A stretch of 64,000 bases of DNA from Paenibacillus mucilaginosus 3016 (GTDB lineage Bacteria; Bacillota; Bacilli; Paenibacillales; NBRC-103111), in contig NC_016935.1 in assembly GCF_000250655.1 (NCBI RefSeq), forward strand, positions 2,870,001 to 2,934,000, in the 5' to 3' direction. Positions 24,452 through 34,173 of the stretch are shown here, piece by piece (position 1 is the stretch's first letter; every line of letters begins with the position of its first letter). The translations under genes and the position numbers were made by a program. The notes beneath the pieces were generated by a model. That model did not search any database. It had not been told where the DNA came from and saw only the letters and a list, made by a program, of their open reading frames with translations.

Positions 24452-24922
24452 ATGAGCGATATTCAGAGCATGGTTGATCGCTTCAAGATCGATGCGCTGC
24501 GCGGAGAGTTCACTGACACGGTGATGATGCGCGACCCCGACCGCCTTGCGTCGCTGTTCACGGAGGACGGCGTGTGGCGGATTCCCCCAGTCGTCGAATT
24601 CGTTGGCCGGGAACAGATTCGCGCCGGGAGCAAGCGGCTGCAGAGTCAGTGGGACTATTTCGTGCAAACCACGCACCCGGGCACGATCCAGCTCCAGGGC
24701 GATACCGCAGTCGGCCGTGCCTACATCTCAGAGCTCGCGCGCCTGCGCGAGGGCAGGAGCGGACTGAACTACGCCGTGTACCATGACCGCTACCAGCGCA
24801 CAGAGGACGGCTGGAAGTTCTCCGAGCGCGTTTACGAAATCAGATACCTTGACACCACACCGCTTCCGGGAGCGGCGCAGATCGACAAAGAGCTGCTCAA
24901 AGAAAACATGAATATGGAATAG
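24452..24922 (+). CDS. SnoaL/NTF2-like protein
   Basis: A 156-aa soluble protein with the cone-shaped NTF2 fold pattern: an N-terminal helix, LASLFTEDGVWRIPP, GREQIRAGSKRLQ, VGRAYISELARLREG, HDRYQRTEDGWKFSERVYEIRYLD. Such SnoaL-like proteins are often small-molecule isomerases, hydrolases or binding proteins; no substrate can be proposed. AGAGGAGG precedes ATG 24452. It is followed by a terminator and stands alone. The 200 bp upstream are AT-rich and contain an 11-codon frame behind AAGGAAGGAG (24334) of unknown meaning. Confidence 0.75.
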   Translation: MSDIQSMVDRFKIDALRGEFTDTVMMRDPDRLASLFTEDGVWRIPPVVEFVGREQIRAGSKRLQSQWDYFVQTTHPGTIQLQGDTAVGRAYISELARLREGRSGLNYAVYHDRYQRTEDGWKFSERVYEIRYLDTTPLPGAAQIDKELLKENMNME

Positions 24923-25013
24923 CTGATAGGAAAAGCAATCGTATCGGAGGCAGTAGCGCAGGCTTGATGGCTGCTCGCGTATTGGCGGATATTAGTTAAT
25001 TAAGGAACAACGG

Positions 25014-25047
25014 AACGGAGCCACGCGGATTTGCGGGCTCCGTTTTC
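25014..25047 (+). terminator. Terminator after the SnoaL-like gene
   Basis: AACGGAGCC (25014-25022) pairs with GGCTCCGTT (25036-25044), ending in TTTTCT. Between here and 25516 I see no convincing gene; an AACGAT/ATCGTT dyad lies at 25440-25460. Confidence 0.85.
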
Positions 25048-25516
25048 TAATGAATTATGGAATATCACAGTTCTTCATCGCTGCTGGCGGGTCTGCAAGG
25101 AATCCACACCGGTTGGACTCTGACAATGATGGCTGCGCCTGCGAGGGACCGGGTCTGGAGTTCATGCTTCCTGACGGAGCGTGAGACAACAGCTGGGGTC
25201 CAGAAGCTTTAAGTGGACGTATTGGGGGAGCCGTACCTCTGATGGCTGCCAAGCCTTGCTGGCAGACCGTGATCCGCGGTTTGCGGGAGCGGCTCTTCGC
25301 AGCCGATCAGCGCCGCACAGCCGGCATCATCCGTAATTGGGAGGGTTCTCTGAATGAAGTTATCGGCACATGCAGGCGTCCGTTGCCCAGCTGCGGTGTT
25401 CGGCGGACCGTCGAATCAAAACGGCCACCACCCAATCAAAACGATATAAAACCAATCGTTGTTGTATGGTTGTTTCCAAGAATCCCCTTTATCATAAAGA
25501 AACGAGGGGGATGCTT

Positions 25517-26410
25517 ATGTACGCAAAGGCTTACAAGTACCGCTGGCAGTATCTCATGATTTTACCGGGCGTGGTCCTGCTGTTTCTCTTCCATTACGTA
25601 CCGATGGCGGGGATTCAGGTCGCGTTCCGGGACTTTCAGATCGGCAGTTCCATCTGGAGCAGCCCCTGGGTGGGCATGGACAATTTTGCGTTCCTGGGGG
25701 AAGAGCAGTTCTGGACGGTGGTCCGCAATACGCTGTACATTTCGGTGCTGAAATTCTTCTTCGGATTTCCCGCGCCCATCCTGCTGGCACTTATGATCAA
25801 CGAGGTCACTCACTCAGCCTTCCGGCGTTTCGTCCAGTCGGTGAGCTACCTGCCGCACTTCTTCTCCTGGATCGTCGTGGCCTACATCCTGCAGGCCTTC
25901 CTGACATTGGACGGAGGCCTGGTGAACCAGGCGGTCACCGCGGCAGGCGCGGAGCCGATCTTCTTCCTGGGCTCCACGGAGTGGTTCCGTCCGGTGGTGA
26001 TCGCGAGCGGCCTGTGGAAGGAGACCGGCTGGAACACCATCCTCTACCTGGCGGCCATTACGACCATCGACCCGCAGCTCTATGAAGCGGCGAAGGTGGA
26101 GGGGGCCGGCAAGCTGGCGCAGATCCGCCATATTACGCTGCCGGGCATCATGCCTACGATCTCCATCGTGCTGATCCTCAGCATCCCGAGCCTCATCACC
26201 GTCGGCATGGATCAGATCTATCCCTTGATGAACTCGGCCAATATGGAAGTCGCGGACGTTCTGGATACCTATGTTCTCCGCAGCGGGCTGCAGCAGGGCT
26301 ATTTCGGCATGGCGACCGCGGTCGGCCTGCTCTCCTCGGTGATCAGCCTGGTGCTGGTCGTCACGACCAACCAGCTGTCCAGAAGAATGAACGGCGAAGG
26401 GCTGTGGTGA
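25517..26410 (+). CDS. ABC sugar transporter permease, LplB type (module 2)
   Basis: A 297-aa six-helix permease (LMILPGVVLLFLFHYVPMAG, SYLPHFFSWIVVAYILQAF) with EAA loop EAAKVEGAGKLAQIRHITLP. ATG 25517 is chosen because GAGGGGG ends 6 nt before it; ATG 25511 directly abuts the Shine-Dalgarno. It is first gene of a six-gene set: permease, permease, binding lipoprotein, sensor kinase, response regulator, phosphatase. The substrate is unknown because no glycoside hydrolase is attached. No ATPase is encoded nearby. Confidence 0.9.
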   Translation: MYAKAYKYRWQYLMILPGVVLLFLFHYVPMAGIQVAFRDFQIGSSIWSSPWVGMDNFAFLGEEQFWTVVRNTLYISVLKFFFGFPAPILLALMINEVTHSAFRRFVQSVSYLPHFFSWIVVAYILQAFLTLDGGLVNQAVTAAGAEPIFFLGSTEWFRPVVIASGLWKETGWNTILYLAAITTIDPQLYEAAKVEGAGKLAQIRHITLPGIMPTISIVLILSIPSLITVGMDQIYPLMNSANMEVADVLDTYVLRSGLQQGYFGMATAVGLLSSVISLVLVVTTNQLSRRMNGEGLW

Positions 26411-26417
26411 CAAGCAT

Positions 26418-27314
26418 ATGAGACCGAATGCAGCCGAAACCGTCATCCAATCGCTGATCGTCGCTCTGCTGTCCCTGATGTGCCTGTCCGTGCTCTATCC
26501 GTTCCTGTACATGCTGGCGATCTCCCTCAACGAGGGGGCGGATGCCGCCAAGGGAGGCGTGTACCTGCTGCCGCGCGCTTTCACTCTCCTGAATTATGAG
26601 ATCGTGCTGGGTAATGAGGTCATCCGCCATGCGTATCTCATTACGATCGCCAGGACCGCAGCGGGCACCGTATCCGGTCTGTTCGTCACGCTACTTGTGG
26701 CTTTCGGGCTGTCCTACAGGGGGCTGCCGCTCCGGGGAGTGATCCTCAGCTATATCCTGATCACCATGCTGTTCAACGGAGGACTGGTTCCGTACTACAT
26801 TCAGCTGAACAACCTGGGGCTCCTCAACACGTTCTGGGTCTACATTCTGCCGGGCATGTTCTCGGTCTGGAATATGTTCGTCATGCTGAAGTTCATTCAA
26901 GGCATTCCCGAAGCGCTGATCGAATCGGCGGAGATGGACGGGGCCGGGCCGGTGCGCGTGCTCCTGCAAATCATCATTCCGCTCTCGAAGCCGATGCTCG
27001 CCGCCCTGGGACTCTTTACGGCGGTCGGCCACTGGAACGACTGGTTCACCGGCGCCTTCTTCGTGACCGACCAGTCGCTGATTCCCGTCCAGACCTTCCT
27101 GCAGCAGCTGCTCGCGGCTTCGGATATCTCTGCCGTCCTCGGCTCGAATACGAACCAGGAGGCGCTGGCCCGCAGCTCCCAGATGCAGAATATTACGCTG
27201 ATGTCGATCAAGATGGCGGTTGTAATGGTGAGTGCGCTGCCGATCCTGTGCGTGTATCCGTTCCTCCAGAAATATTTTGTGAAGGGCGTGCTCGTCGGGT
27301 CGGTGAAGGGGTAG
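26418..27314 (+). CDS. ABC sugar transporter permease, YtcP/LplC type (module 2)
   Basis: A 298-aa permease with six predicted helices, NGGLVPYYIQLNNLGLLNTF, EAA loop ESAEMDGAGPVRVLLQIIIP and the family C-terminus FVKGVLVGSVKG. It starts 7 bp after the preceding stop, with only a weak ribosome binding site (GGTGAC), suggesting translational coupling to the upstream permease. Confidence 0.9.
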   Translation: MRPNAAETVIQSLIVALLSLMCLSVLYPFLYMLAISLNEGADAAKGGVYLLPRAFTLLNYEIVLGNEVIRHAYLITIARTAAGTVSGLFVTLLVAFGLSYRGLPLRGVILSYILITMLFNGGLVPYYIQLNNLGLLNTFWVYILPGMFSVWNMFVMLKFIQGIPEALIESAEMDGAGPVRVLLQIIIPLSKPMLAALGLFTAVGHWNDWFTGAFFVTDQSLIPVQTFLQQLLAASDISAVLGSNTNQEALARSSQMQNITLMSIKMAVVMVSALPILCVYPFLQKYFVKGVLVGSVKG

Positions 27315-27389
27315 GACAGTGTTCAGCCCATGATGTGAAATACGGCAGTATCCATATACCAAAACAGGCAGAGACAGGGAGGAACGGAG

Positions 27390-29099
27390 ATGCGTTTCAA
27401 GACGACAGGCAAACAGTGGGGAGCCTTGACGCTGGCCGCCATGCTGGCGGTATCCGCAGGATGTTCGGGTGCGGGAGAGAGCGGGAGCGGGAACAGCAAT
27501 CCGTCGGCCGATACGGGCAAAGGAGCCTCGGAGGCTCCGGCGGGCGGCAGTACGAGCGCGTTCGAGCTGTGGCTGGGCTGGTCGGCGACGATCAACAACA
27601 ACAGCCTGATCCAGAAGTATTGGAAGGAGAAGGAGCCGGGCGTCGAGGTGAAGCTCGAAGCGACGCAGGGGGATGCGACGACTGCGCTCAACCTGCGGAT
27701 CAATACGGGCGGCTTCAAGGACGCGGCCATCTTCAGCCGCAGCGAGACGGTCAAGAGTGCGATGGACCGCTCCAAACTGCTTATGCCTCTCGAGCAGTAC
27801 TTCACCATGCCGGAGAAGTACCCGGGCCTCGCCTCCATCCCGAAGAAGTATCTGGACCGGATGAAGGATAAGGACGGACATATCTGGTCCATTCCGACGT
27901 GGTTTGATCAGAATCCGGACGATCCGTGGCCGGGCTGGTCTTCGGTGGGTTGGACGGTCCGCTCGGATCTGCTCGAGCAGACCGGCATGAAGGCGGAGGA
28001 TCTGGCCACGCTCGAAGGCGTCGAGGCGTTCCTGAAGAAAGCGGCCGGACTCAAGGATGCGTCGGGCAAGCCGATTCTTCCCCTTTCGTTCCTGATGGAC
28101 CCGAACAGCACGCTCGGCTGGAGCGACGAGAACGCCGTGATGAGCGCCTTCGGCGTGACGACCGGCGGGGCGGGAATCGAGAAGAAGGGCGGCGAGTTCG
28201 TTTTCGCCTACGATGATCCGAATTATAAGGCCGCCTATCATTGGCTGAACCGGATGTACCGCGAGAAGCTGATCGACCCCGAGGTCGTGACGAACAAGAA
28301 AGAACAGTACCAGGAGAAGAATAAAGCCGGCCGGATCGCGATGAATGTGGGAAGCTTCTGGAATATCCCTGCGTCCGCCTGGGAGACGCTCGACGGTCCT
28401 ACAGAGCCCGGGTGGTACTATCAAGTGATTCCCTTCCCCAAAGTGCCGGGCGTTGAGAAGATCGGTTCGAATCAGGTCGTGAACCCGTACCCGGGCTACG
28501 ATGTCTATATCAACAAGAACACCAAGAATCTGGAGGCGATCCTGACATTCTTCGATTACACCCTGCAGCCGAAGCCGGAGCAGCAGCATGTCATCAACGA
28601 GGGGCCTCCCGGTCTGTATTGGAATTGGACGGATGGGCCGCTCGGCAAGTGGAAGTTCACGGACGAGGCCTACAAGAAGGACCGCAACGCGGGGGACGTG
28701 GCCCAGAAGGCCAAGGTGACGCCCGAGCTCTACATGACTTCCTCCTTCAGCAGCAAGTGGTACCCTTGGTGGAATACGGCGGAGGCGGAGAAGAAAGGGG
28801 CGGCCAAGACCGTGCAGTTCACGGAAGCGATTGCGAAGATGGGCGGCGTGCGCAATGCGCATTCGCACGACCTGGTTCAGACGAAGCAGGGCGGTGTCAT
28901 GGAGAAGTATGCGCCGGAGCTGGAGAATATCCGCAAGGAGTACCGGGGCAAGCTGCTGATGGCCAAGGACGATGCCCAGTTCGAAGCGGCCTGGCAGGCG
29001 TTCCGGGATGCGCTGGAGAAGCGCGGCCACTGGAGCGAGGTGAAGCAGGAGTGGCGGGAATCCTATCAGGCGGATATCCAGGCGAACGGTGAGTTCTAG
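27390..29099 (+). CDS. Extracellular solute-binding lipoprotein (module 2)
   Basis: A 569-aa lipoprotein with signal sequence and lipobox VSAGC at residue about 25, a Gly/Ser/Ala linker, then a LipO-size bilobal domain rich in aromatic residues (FELWLGWSA, WSIPTWFDQNPDDPWPGW), typical of oligosaccharide receptors. GGAGGAACGGAG precedes ATG 27390. It lies 75 bp after the permeases and 88 bp before the kinase gene, with a hairpin in the latter gap. Confidence 0.88.
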   Translation: MRFKTTGKQWGALTLAAMLAVSAGCSGAGESGSGNSNPSADTGKGASEAPAGGSTSAFELWLGWSATINNNSLIQKYWKEKEPGVEVKLEATQGDATTALNLRINTGGFKDAAIFSRSETVKSAMDRSKLLMPLEQYFTMPEKYPGLASIPKKYLDRMKDKDGHIWSIPTWFDQNPDDPWPGWSSVGWTVRSDLLEQTGMKAEDLATLEGVEAFLKKAAGLKDASGKPILPLSFLMDPNSTLGWSDENAVMSAFGVTTGGAGIEKKGGEFVFAYDDPNYKAAYHWLNRMYREKLIDPEVVTNKKEQYQEKNKAGRIAMNVGSFWNIPASAWETLDGPTEPGWYYQVIPFPKVPGVEKIGSNQVVNPYPGYDVYINKNTKNLEAILTFFDYTLQPKPEQQHVINEGPPGLYWNWTDGPLGKWKFTDEAYKKDRNAGDVAQKAKVTPELYMTSSFSSKWYPWWNTAEAEKKGAAKTVQFTEAIAKMGGVRNAHSHDLVQTKQGGVMEKYAPELENIRKEYRGKLLMAKDDAQFEAAWQAFRDALEKRGHWSEVKQEWRESYQADIQANGEF

Positions 29100-29108
29100 T
29101 ATAATGAA

Positions 29109-29136
29109 GGAGCAGCCCCTTACATAGGGGGTGCTC
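29109..29136 (+). terminator. Hairpin between binding-protein and sensor-kinase genes
   Basis: GGAGCA(G)CCCC pairs with GGGG(G)TGCTCC, followed by GTTTG. It could partly terminate so that regulator genes are expressed below the transporter genes. Confidence 0.6.
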
Positions 29137-29187
29137 CGTTTGATGTTCGCGGGAAGGTCCGCCAGTAACGGGAACGGGAGGAAGCAG

Positions 29188-30978
29188 ATGCTTAGACAGC
29201 ATATCGAGAAAACCATCATCCGCCTGACCCGCCCCATGAACCTCAAGGGCAAATTCGTTCTTCTCTACGGCCTTATTGTCTTCCTGCCAACGGCCCTGCT
29301 GGCAGTCGGAGCCGGGTATCTGGCGCTTCACCACACGAGGGCCAACTATATGCTCACGATCGAGGAAGCGGTCCGCCAAAGCGCCAGAAGCATCGAATTC
29401 AAGAAGCAGAGCTATGATCTGCTTGCGGTCCGGACGGCCACCGACGGCGAGCTGATCTCCAGGCTCTCCCGCGATTATGCGGACATGTTCGAGCAGGTGG
29501 AGACCGTCGAATACGTGGACCGCTCCTTCCAGTATACGGCCAAATACCTGCCGGGCATCGAGGACTTCCGGATCTATCACGCGAACGCCTCGCTGGTTCA
29601 GGACGGCGGGCTGCTGTGGAAGCCGGAAGGCCGCATGCTGTCCGGCCAGAAGGAGAAGCTCTGGTTCGACCGGACGCTGGCTTCTCCGGAGGCCATGAGC
29701 TGGACCAACGCGCAGGGCGACAGGTCGAAGCTTGTGGTCACGCAGAAAATCTTTGCCGGCTCCGGCGATCCCTACGGAGTCGTCTACATGCTGCTCGACT
29801 ATAACGCGGTCTTCGCGGAACCGTTCCGGCACCCCTTCGGCGGAGCGGGCGAGCTGTACATCGTAGACAGCGGCGGGCATATTATCGCCTCCTCGGAGCC
29901 GGGCGAGATCGGGGAGCCCCTCGCCGGTTCCGCCCTGCAGCCCTACTGGGACCGGCAGAATCAGGAGGCTTCGCGGGGAACGGGCAAGCTGCTGGTCACC
30001 AGCCGGCTCGCTTCCGGCTGGACCGTCGCCGCCCTGGTCCACCTGGACCGGATGGAAGAGCAGTCGAGACGCATCTTCCTCGCGGTGGGCATCGGAATCG
30101 CTTTCTTCCTGCTGCTGTCCACCTTCCTGATCCTGACCGTGCTGCGCAACATCGTCTGGCGCATCCGCAAGCTGGGGATGCGGATGACGGATATCTCGGA
30201 CGGGGTGTTCGAGGTGACCGTAAGCAGCAGGGACCGCGACGAGCTTGGCGAGCTCGAGATCCTGTTCAATCAGATGTCCGGCCGTCTGGGCCGGCTGGTG
30301 GAAGAGAGCACGCAGGCCGGCCTGAAGGAACGCGAGCAGTCGTTCAAGGCGCTGCAGGCCCAGATCAACCCCCATTTTATCTACAATTCGCTCAGTCTGG
30401 TCCGCTGGCGGGCCATGGATCTGAAGGATGAGATGCAAGTTCGCATCATTGATGCCATGACGACCTTCTACCGTCTCGCCCTGAATAACCGGGACAACAT
30501 TACGCTGTTTCGGGAGGAGCTCGAGCACCTTAAGGCGTATATCGAGATCCAGCAGCTGCGGTATCCGAATCGGGTTACGGTGGAGTGGCGGGTGGAGCCC
30601 GGGGTGCTGGACCTCTTCACGATCAAAATGCTGCTGCAGCCGGTTGTGGAGAACTGCTATCTGCACGGCAGCATCATGAGAGCAAAGGACGCCCTCCTGC
30701 GGATCACCATATATCAATCGCAGGATAGCGTACATATAGAGATCTACGATAACGGCAAGGGAATCCGCAAGGAGGTATTGGAACGCATTCAAGCATGCGC
30801 CTACGGGGGAACCGGCAACGGATTCGGCATGAACAATATCCGGGAGCGGCTGGGGCTGTATTTCGGTTCGAAGGCCCGGTTCGCCATAGACAGCGTCGAA
30901 GGCGAGTGGACGGCCGTATCCATAGATATCCCGGTTTGCAGGGAGCGTCCTGAGCTGATTCGTGGGGGTGGAGGATGA
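29188..30978 (+). CDS. YesM-type sensor histidine kinase (module 2)
   Basis: A 596-aa kinase: helix about 18-40, extracellular Cache-like sensor, helix about 295-320, HAMP (LRNIVWRIRKLGMRMTDISD), His_kinase with H396 in QINPHFIYNS, HATPase_c with VVENCYLHG and DNGKGI. The start at ATG 29188 follows GGGAGGAA; the upstream in-frame ATG at 29131 would give a 19-residue polar extension overlapping the hairpin. The stop overlaps the response regulator start by 4 bp. It probably senses the sugar imported by the adjacent transporter. Confidence 0.92.
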   Translation: MLRQHIEKTIIRLTRPMNLKGKFVLLYGLIVFLPTALLAVGAGYLALHHTRANYMLTIEEAVRQSARSIEFKKQSYDLLAVRTATDGELISRLSRDYADMFEQVETVEYVDRSFQYTAKYLPGIEDFRIYHANASLVQDGGLLWKPEGRMLSGQKEKLWFDRTLASPEAMSWTNAQGDRSKLVVTQKIFAGSGDPYGVVYMLLDYNAVFAEPFRHPFGGAGELYIVDSGGHIIASSEPGEIGEPLAGSALQPYWDRQNQEASRGTGKLLVTSRLASGWTVAALVHLDRMEEQSRRIFLAVGIGIAFFLLLSTFLILTVLRNIVWRIRKLGMRMTDISDGVFEVTVSSRDRDELGELEILFNQMSGRLGRLVEESTQAGLKEREQSFKALQAQINPHFIYNSLSLVRWRAMDLKDEMQVRIIDAMTTFYRLALNNRDNITLFREELEHLKAYIEIQQLRYPNRVTVEWRVEPGVLDLFTIKMLLQPVVENCYLHGSIMRAKDALLRITIYQSQDSVHIEIYDNGKGIRKEVLERIQACAYGGTGNGFGMNNIRERLGLYFGSKARFAIDSVEGEWTAVSIDIPVCRERPELIRGGGG

Positions 30979-32588
30979 TTCGCGTATTGATTGTGGATGA
31001 CGAACCGCTGCATATCGAAGGACTCGTCCGGCATATCGATTGGGAGAAGCTGGGCTATGCGCCTCCCCTTACGGCGGAGTCGGGCGAGGAAGCGCTGGCC
31101 ATACTGGGTGAAGCGCAGGTGGATGTGCTGGTTACGGACGTGTCGATGCCGGAGATGACGGGCATCGAGCTGCTCGCCAGGTGCCGGTCCGACTACCCGC
31201 ATCTGGGATCGATCCAGACGCTGATGATCAGCGGGTATGATGAATTTGAATTCGTGCAGGAAGCGATTCATCTCGGGGTCAAGGCGTACGTGCTCAAACC
31301 CATCAAGACGGAGGAGATGGAGGAGAAGCTGGCGGCCTTCCGGACGGCCATCGAGAGGAAGCAGCAGATCGAACGGGAGACGGAGGCCCTGAAGGAAAAG
31401 GTGACCGGGAGCCTCGAGGTCCTGCACGACCGCTTCGTAGGGGACCTGATCGAGGGACGACTCCAGAACGGGGACATGGCCGGTTCGTGGAGCCGCCTTC
31501 TGGAGCTGCCGGCGGAGCCGTGGCTGTTCCGCCTGTTTCTGTTCGGCTACGACCGGCTCCATGATTGGCCGCAGCAGGATGCCCGGCAGCGCATTCTGCT
31601 CAGCGAGGGGCTGATGCGGGCGGTGCGGGTGGGCCTGTCCGGCCTCCCGGGGACCTATATCGGAAGAACGGGGGCCGACGAGGCGGTGGTGATCCACCTG
31701 AACGCTTCGCCGGCGGACCGGGCCCGCATCGAGAAGCAGCTGTCGTTCGTTCAGGAGGTCATCCGGGAGCAGTATGCCGCTTCCCTCACCATCGGGGTGA
31801 GCCGGGAATGCAGCAGGTGGGAGGAGGCTCCGCTCCTCCTGAAGGAAGTGAAACATATGGTGAATGGGGCCAGAGGTGCCGGCGGCGGGCTCATTCATTA
31901 CTTCGACCGGCTGGAAGCGACGGATTACCATGAGTTTCAGCTGCGGGAGGAGAATATCCCCGAGATGCTCCGGCTCTTGGAGAAGGGGGAGGGCGATCAG
32001 GCGGTCCTCACCTTCAACCATGCCTTCGACCTGCTGCTGATGAAGAGCCCCGTATCCTTTTCCTACGTTCAGGCCTTCGGGATGGGGCTGCTCAGCGAGC
32101 TGGCGCGGAAGTTCAAACGGCCCAAGGAAGACGACGGCGAGATCAACATCCGGATGTGGCAGAGGCTGATCGACTGTACGGGCACCGCGGAGATTCGGGA
32201 AGTGCTGCTGGATGAATTGTCGCGGTATGCCCGGATGCAGCAGAAGGAACGGGCGGCGCAGCAGCACCATCTGATCCATAACATCACCCGATACCTGGAA
32301 GATCACCTGCTCGATCAGGTGACCGTCAAGCAGCTGGGGGAGCAGTTCCAGCTCAATCCGAGCTACCTCAGCGTGCTCTTCAAGAAGGAGACCGGCAGGA
32401 CCATCTCCGACTTTGTGCAGGAGCTGCGTATGAACCGGGCCAAGGCGCTGCTGCGCGATCCGCATATGAAGGTGTATGAGGTCGCGGAGCAGGTAGGGTA
32501 TCAGACCACCGCGTATTTTGCCTATTTGTTCAAAAAAACCACCGGGTTCACGCCGCAGGAGTTCAGGGACTATCATTATGAAGAATAA
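30975..32588 (+). CDS. YesN-type response regulator, AraC family (module 2)
   Basis: A 537-aa regulator: receiver 1-120 with D55 (VLVTDVSMPEMTG) and KPIK, a long central region, and a C-terminal AraC double HTH (VKQLGEQFQLNPSYLSVLFKK, VAEQVGYQTTAYFAYLFKKT). The ATGA overlap with the kinase implies coupled expression. It likely activates the module 2 transporter promoter upstream of 25517. Confidence 0.92.
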   Translation: MIRVLIVDDEPLHIEGLVRHIDWEKLGYAPPLTAESGEEALAILGEAQVDVLVTDVSMPEMTGIELLARCRSDYPHLGSIQTLMISGYDEFEFVQEAIHLGVKAYVLKPIKTEEMEEKLAAFRTAIERKQQIERETEALKEKVTGSLEVLHDRFVGDLIEGRLQNGDMAGSWSRLLELPAEPWLFRLFLFGYDRLHDWPQQDARQRILLSEGLMRAVRVGLSGLPGTYIGRTGADEAVVIHLNASPADRARIEKQLSFVQEVIREQYAASLTIGVSRECSRWEEAPLLLKEVKHMVNGARGAGGGLIHYFDRLEATDYHEFQLREENIPEMLRLLEKGEGDQAVLTFNHAFDLLLMKSPVSFSYVQAFGMGLLSELARKFKRPKEDDGEINIRMWQRLIDCTGTAEIREVLLDELSRYARMQQKERAAQQHHLIHNITRYLEDHLLDQVTVKQLGEQFQLNPSYLSVLFKKETGRTISDFVQELRMNRAKALLRDPHMKVYEVAEQVGYQTTAYFAYLFKKTTGFTPQEFRDYHYEE

Positions 32589-32661
32589 ACTCGAGGCGGC
32601 AGGAGGACATCCGTGCTAAACTCACCTTATGTAGTCATACAGAAAAAGGAGAGAAGCCTCC

Positions 32662-33189
32662 ATGATCTATGTCGTCCGGCACGGGCAGACCGATTGGAAC
32701 AAAGAAGGAAGGCTGCAGGGCAGGAGAGGACTGCCGCTGAACGAGACCGGCATCCGGCAGGCCGAGGAGGTCAGGGACCGGCTGCGGGAGATCCGCTTCG
32801 ATGCGGTCTTCTCCTCCCCGCAGGAGAGGGCGGTTCAAACCGCGGAGATCGCAGGGGGCAAGCGGGCGATCGTGGATCCCCGGCTGGATGTCTTCGATCT
32901 CGGGGAAGCGGACGGCCTGCGCAGGGAGGAAGTCCGCTTGGCGGGTGCTGTTCCCGACCCCGGGTTATATGCGGGGGTGGAAGAGATCCGCAGCTTCATC
33001 GGGCGGGTATTCGCCTTCATGCGGGAGCTGGAGTCGCAGGTTGACGTAAGAGAGGCGAACGTTCTGCTGTCGGGGCACCGCTGTACGACGGGGGCTATCG
33101 GTGCGTATTACGAAGGCATCCCGGAGGATGGCAATATCCTGAGGTACTCCTCGGGGAACGGGAAATTCAAGGTGTATCCTGTACGGTAA
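32662..33189 (+). CDS. Histidine phosphatase superfamily protein (phosphoglycerate-mutase-like)
   Basis: A 175-aa protein opening MIYVVRHGQTDWN with catalytic H7 in the RHG motif, ARG-type FSSPQERAVQTAEI, and the second histidine in LLSGHRCTTGAI. It removes phosphate from a small metabolite or protein, as in CobC/GpmB-like enzymes; the exact substrate is unclear. AAAGGAGAG precedes the ATG. It lies 73 bp after the response regulator in the same direction and may be co-transcribed, but has no obvious link to sugar transport. Confidence 0.88.
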   Translation: MIYVVRHGQTDWNKEGRLQGRRGLPLNETGIRQAEEVRDRLREIRFDAVFSSPQERAVQTAEIAGGKRAIVDPRLDVFDLGEADGLRREEVRLAGAVPDPGLYAGVEEIRSFIGRVFAFMRELESQVDVREANVLLSGHRCTTGAIGAYYEGIPEDGNILRYSSGNGKFKVYPVR

Positions 33190-33309
33190 CAAGGATGAAG
33201 GGGACGCCGATCCGGCATCCCCTCAGTCTACTAGGCTTGTCAAGATTGCCGTTTCAGTCCTTTAATCACAAATATCACTAAATTGGAATCATCCACCGGA
33301 TCCTCCATC

Positions 33310-33328
33310 ATGGACGGGTCCATTTTTC
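33310..33328 (+). terminator. Candidate terminator after the phosphatase gene
   Basis: ATGGAC (33310-33315) pairs with GTCCAT (33318-33323) and runs into TTTTC. The stem is short, so this is tentative. The remainder of 33190-33518 is AT-rich leader without genes. Confidence 0.4.
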
Positions 33329-33518
33329 GTTAATGATAGAGTGATTCTTTAGGCCGTTCGCACGGTAAGAAACAATGCGCTTATTTCACTTTTCATGTCT
33401 CCGATGAACAAGAGTTTCATAAAATACGCTTTAGTATTTTTTCGTACCCATATATAGTATGGTTTCCATAAAGGCCCATTAACTTTTTGCATAACTTTAC
33501 ATAAGGGAGGCAGCACAA

Positions 33519-34142
33519 ATGACTGCATTTACATTTCTCAAACAAACCACATGTGTTGTACTAGGCGTCTTTTTATTATCGGGTACTTCTGTATTGGCTG
33601 CTTCAGAGAAATCTGTTCCAGAGCAGCTGGCCTCTATGGTAGCGCAGATTCAGGAACTAAGTAAGAAGATAGATCTATTCGAACACACGCTTGTTAAAAA
33701 ATCGGACTTTGAAGCATTAAAGCAAACGGTTGCCGCACAACAAAAAGCAATAGATGAATTGCGAAACAACAATCATCCTACCCCTCCATCTCAAGCGCCT
33801 GTTGTTAAATTTAAATTAAAGGTCACGGACAATGTTTGGGAACTAACGCCCCTGCCTAATATCAGAGTAATAGTAAATGATGCGACCGGCACCAAGAGAT
33901 ATACCGCTATATCCGGTGCAGATGGCAAAGTTGCTTTTGATCTTCCTCCCGGGCAATACTGGTATACCTATGAAGTCCTTGATGCGAATGGCGAGGTTAT
34001 AGAGACTACTGCTGTCCGCAATATGCTTGAAGGAAACGTATACGTGGATCAAGCTGCCATGCTGGAATGGAACAATATGGAGAAACTTCTTTCAGTACCT
34101 ATGATTTTTTACACCGATCCGCAATATGTAAAGCAAGATTAG
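33519..34142 (+). CDS. Secreted coiled-coil protein with Cna-B/prealbumin-like beta domain
   Basis: A 207-aa protein: signal peptide 1-27 (LLSGTSVLAAS), a heptad-rich coiled coil about 35-88 (MVAQIQELSKKIDLFEHTL, QQKAIDELRNNN), a Pro-rich hinge, and a beta-rich domain (PLPNIRVIVNDATGTKRYTAISGADGKVAFDLPPGQYWYTYEV) resembling carboxypeptidase-regulatory or Cna-B folds, quoted here in parts. No anchor motif is visible. The function is unknown; a surface or matrix role is a guess. GGGAGGCAGC precedes the ATG. Base composition is clearly more AT-rich than its neighbours, suggesting acquisition. Confidence 0.7.
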   Translation: MTAFTFLKQTTCVVLGVFLLSGTSVLAASEKSVPEQLASMVAQIQELSKKIDLFEHTLVKKSDFEALKQTVAAQQKAIDELRNNNHPTPPSQAPVVKFKLKVTDNVWELTPLPNIRVIVNDATGTKRYTAISGADGKVAFDLPPGQYWYTYEVLDANGEVIETTAVRNMLEGNVYVDQAAMLEWNNMEKLLSVPMIFYTDPQYVKQD

Positions 34143-34173
34143 TTAGTAGGCCGCTTTATCCGGGGTGGTCACT

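Noticed and set aside
25440..25460. AACGAT/ATCGTT dyad before the module 2 permease
   Set aside because: Six-base arms nine bases apart in AT-rich sequence are weak evidence, and no matching site was seen at the other modules.
26691..29252. An 853-codon minus-strand frame opposite permease and binding-protein genes
   Set aside because: Spans several well-supported plus-strand genes and is Arg/His/Leu-rich as expected of antisense GC frames.
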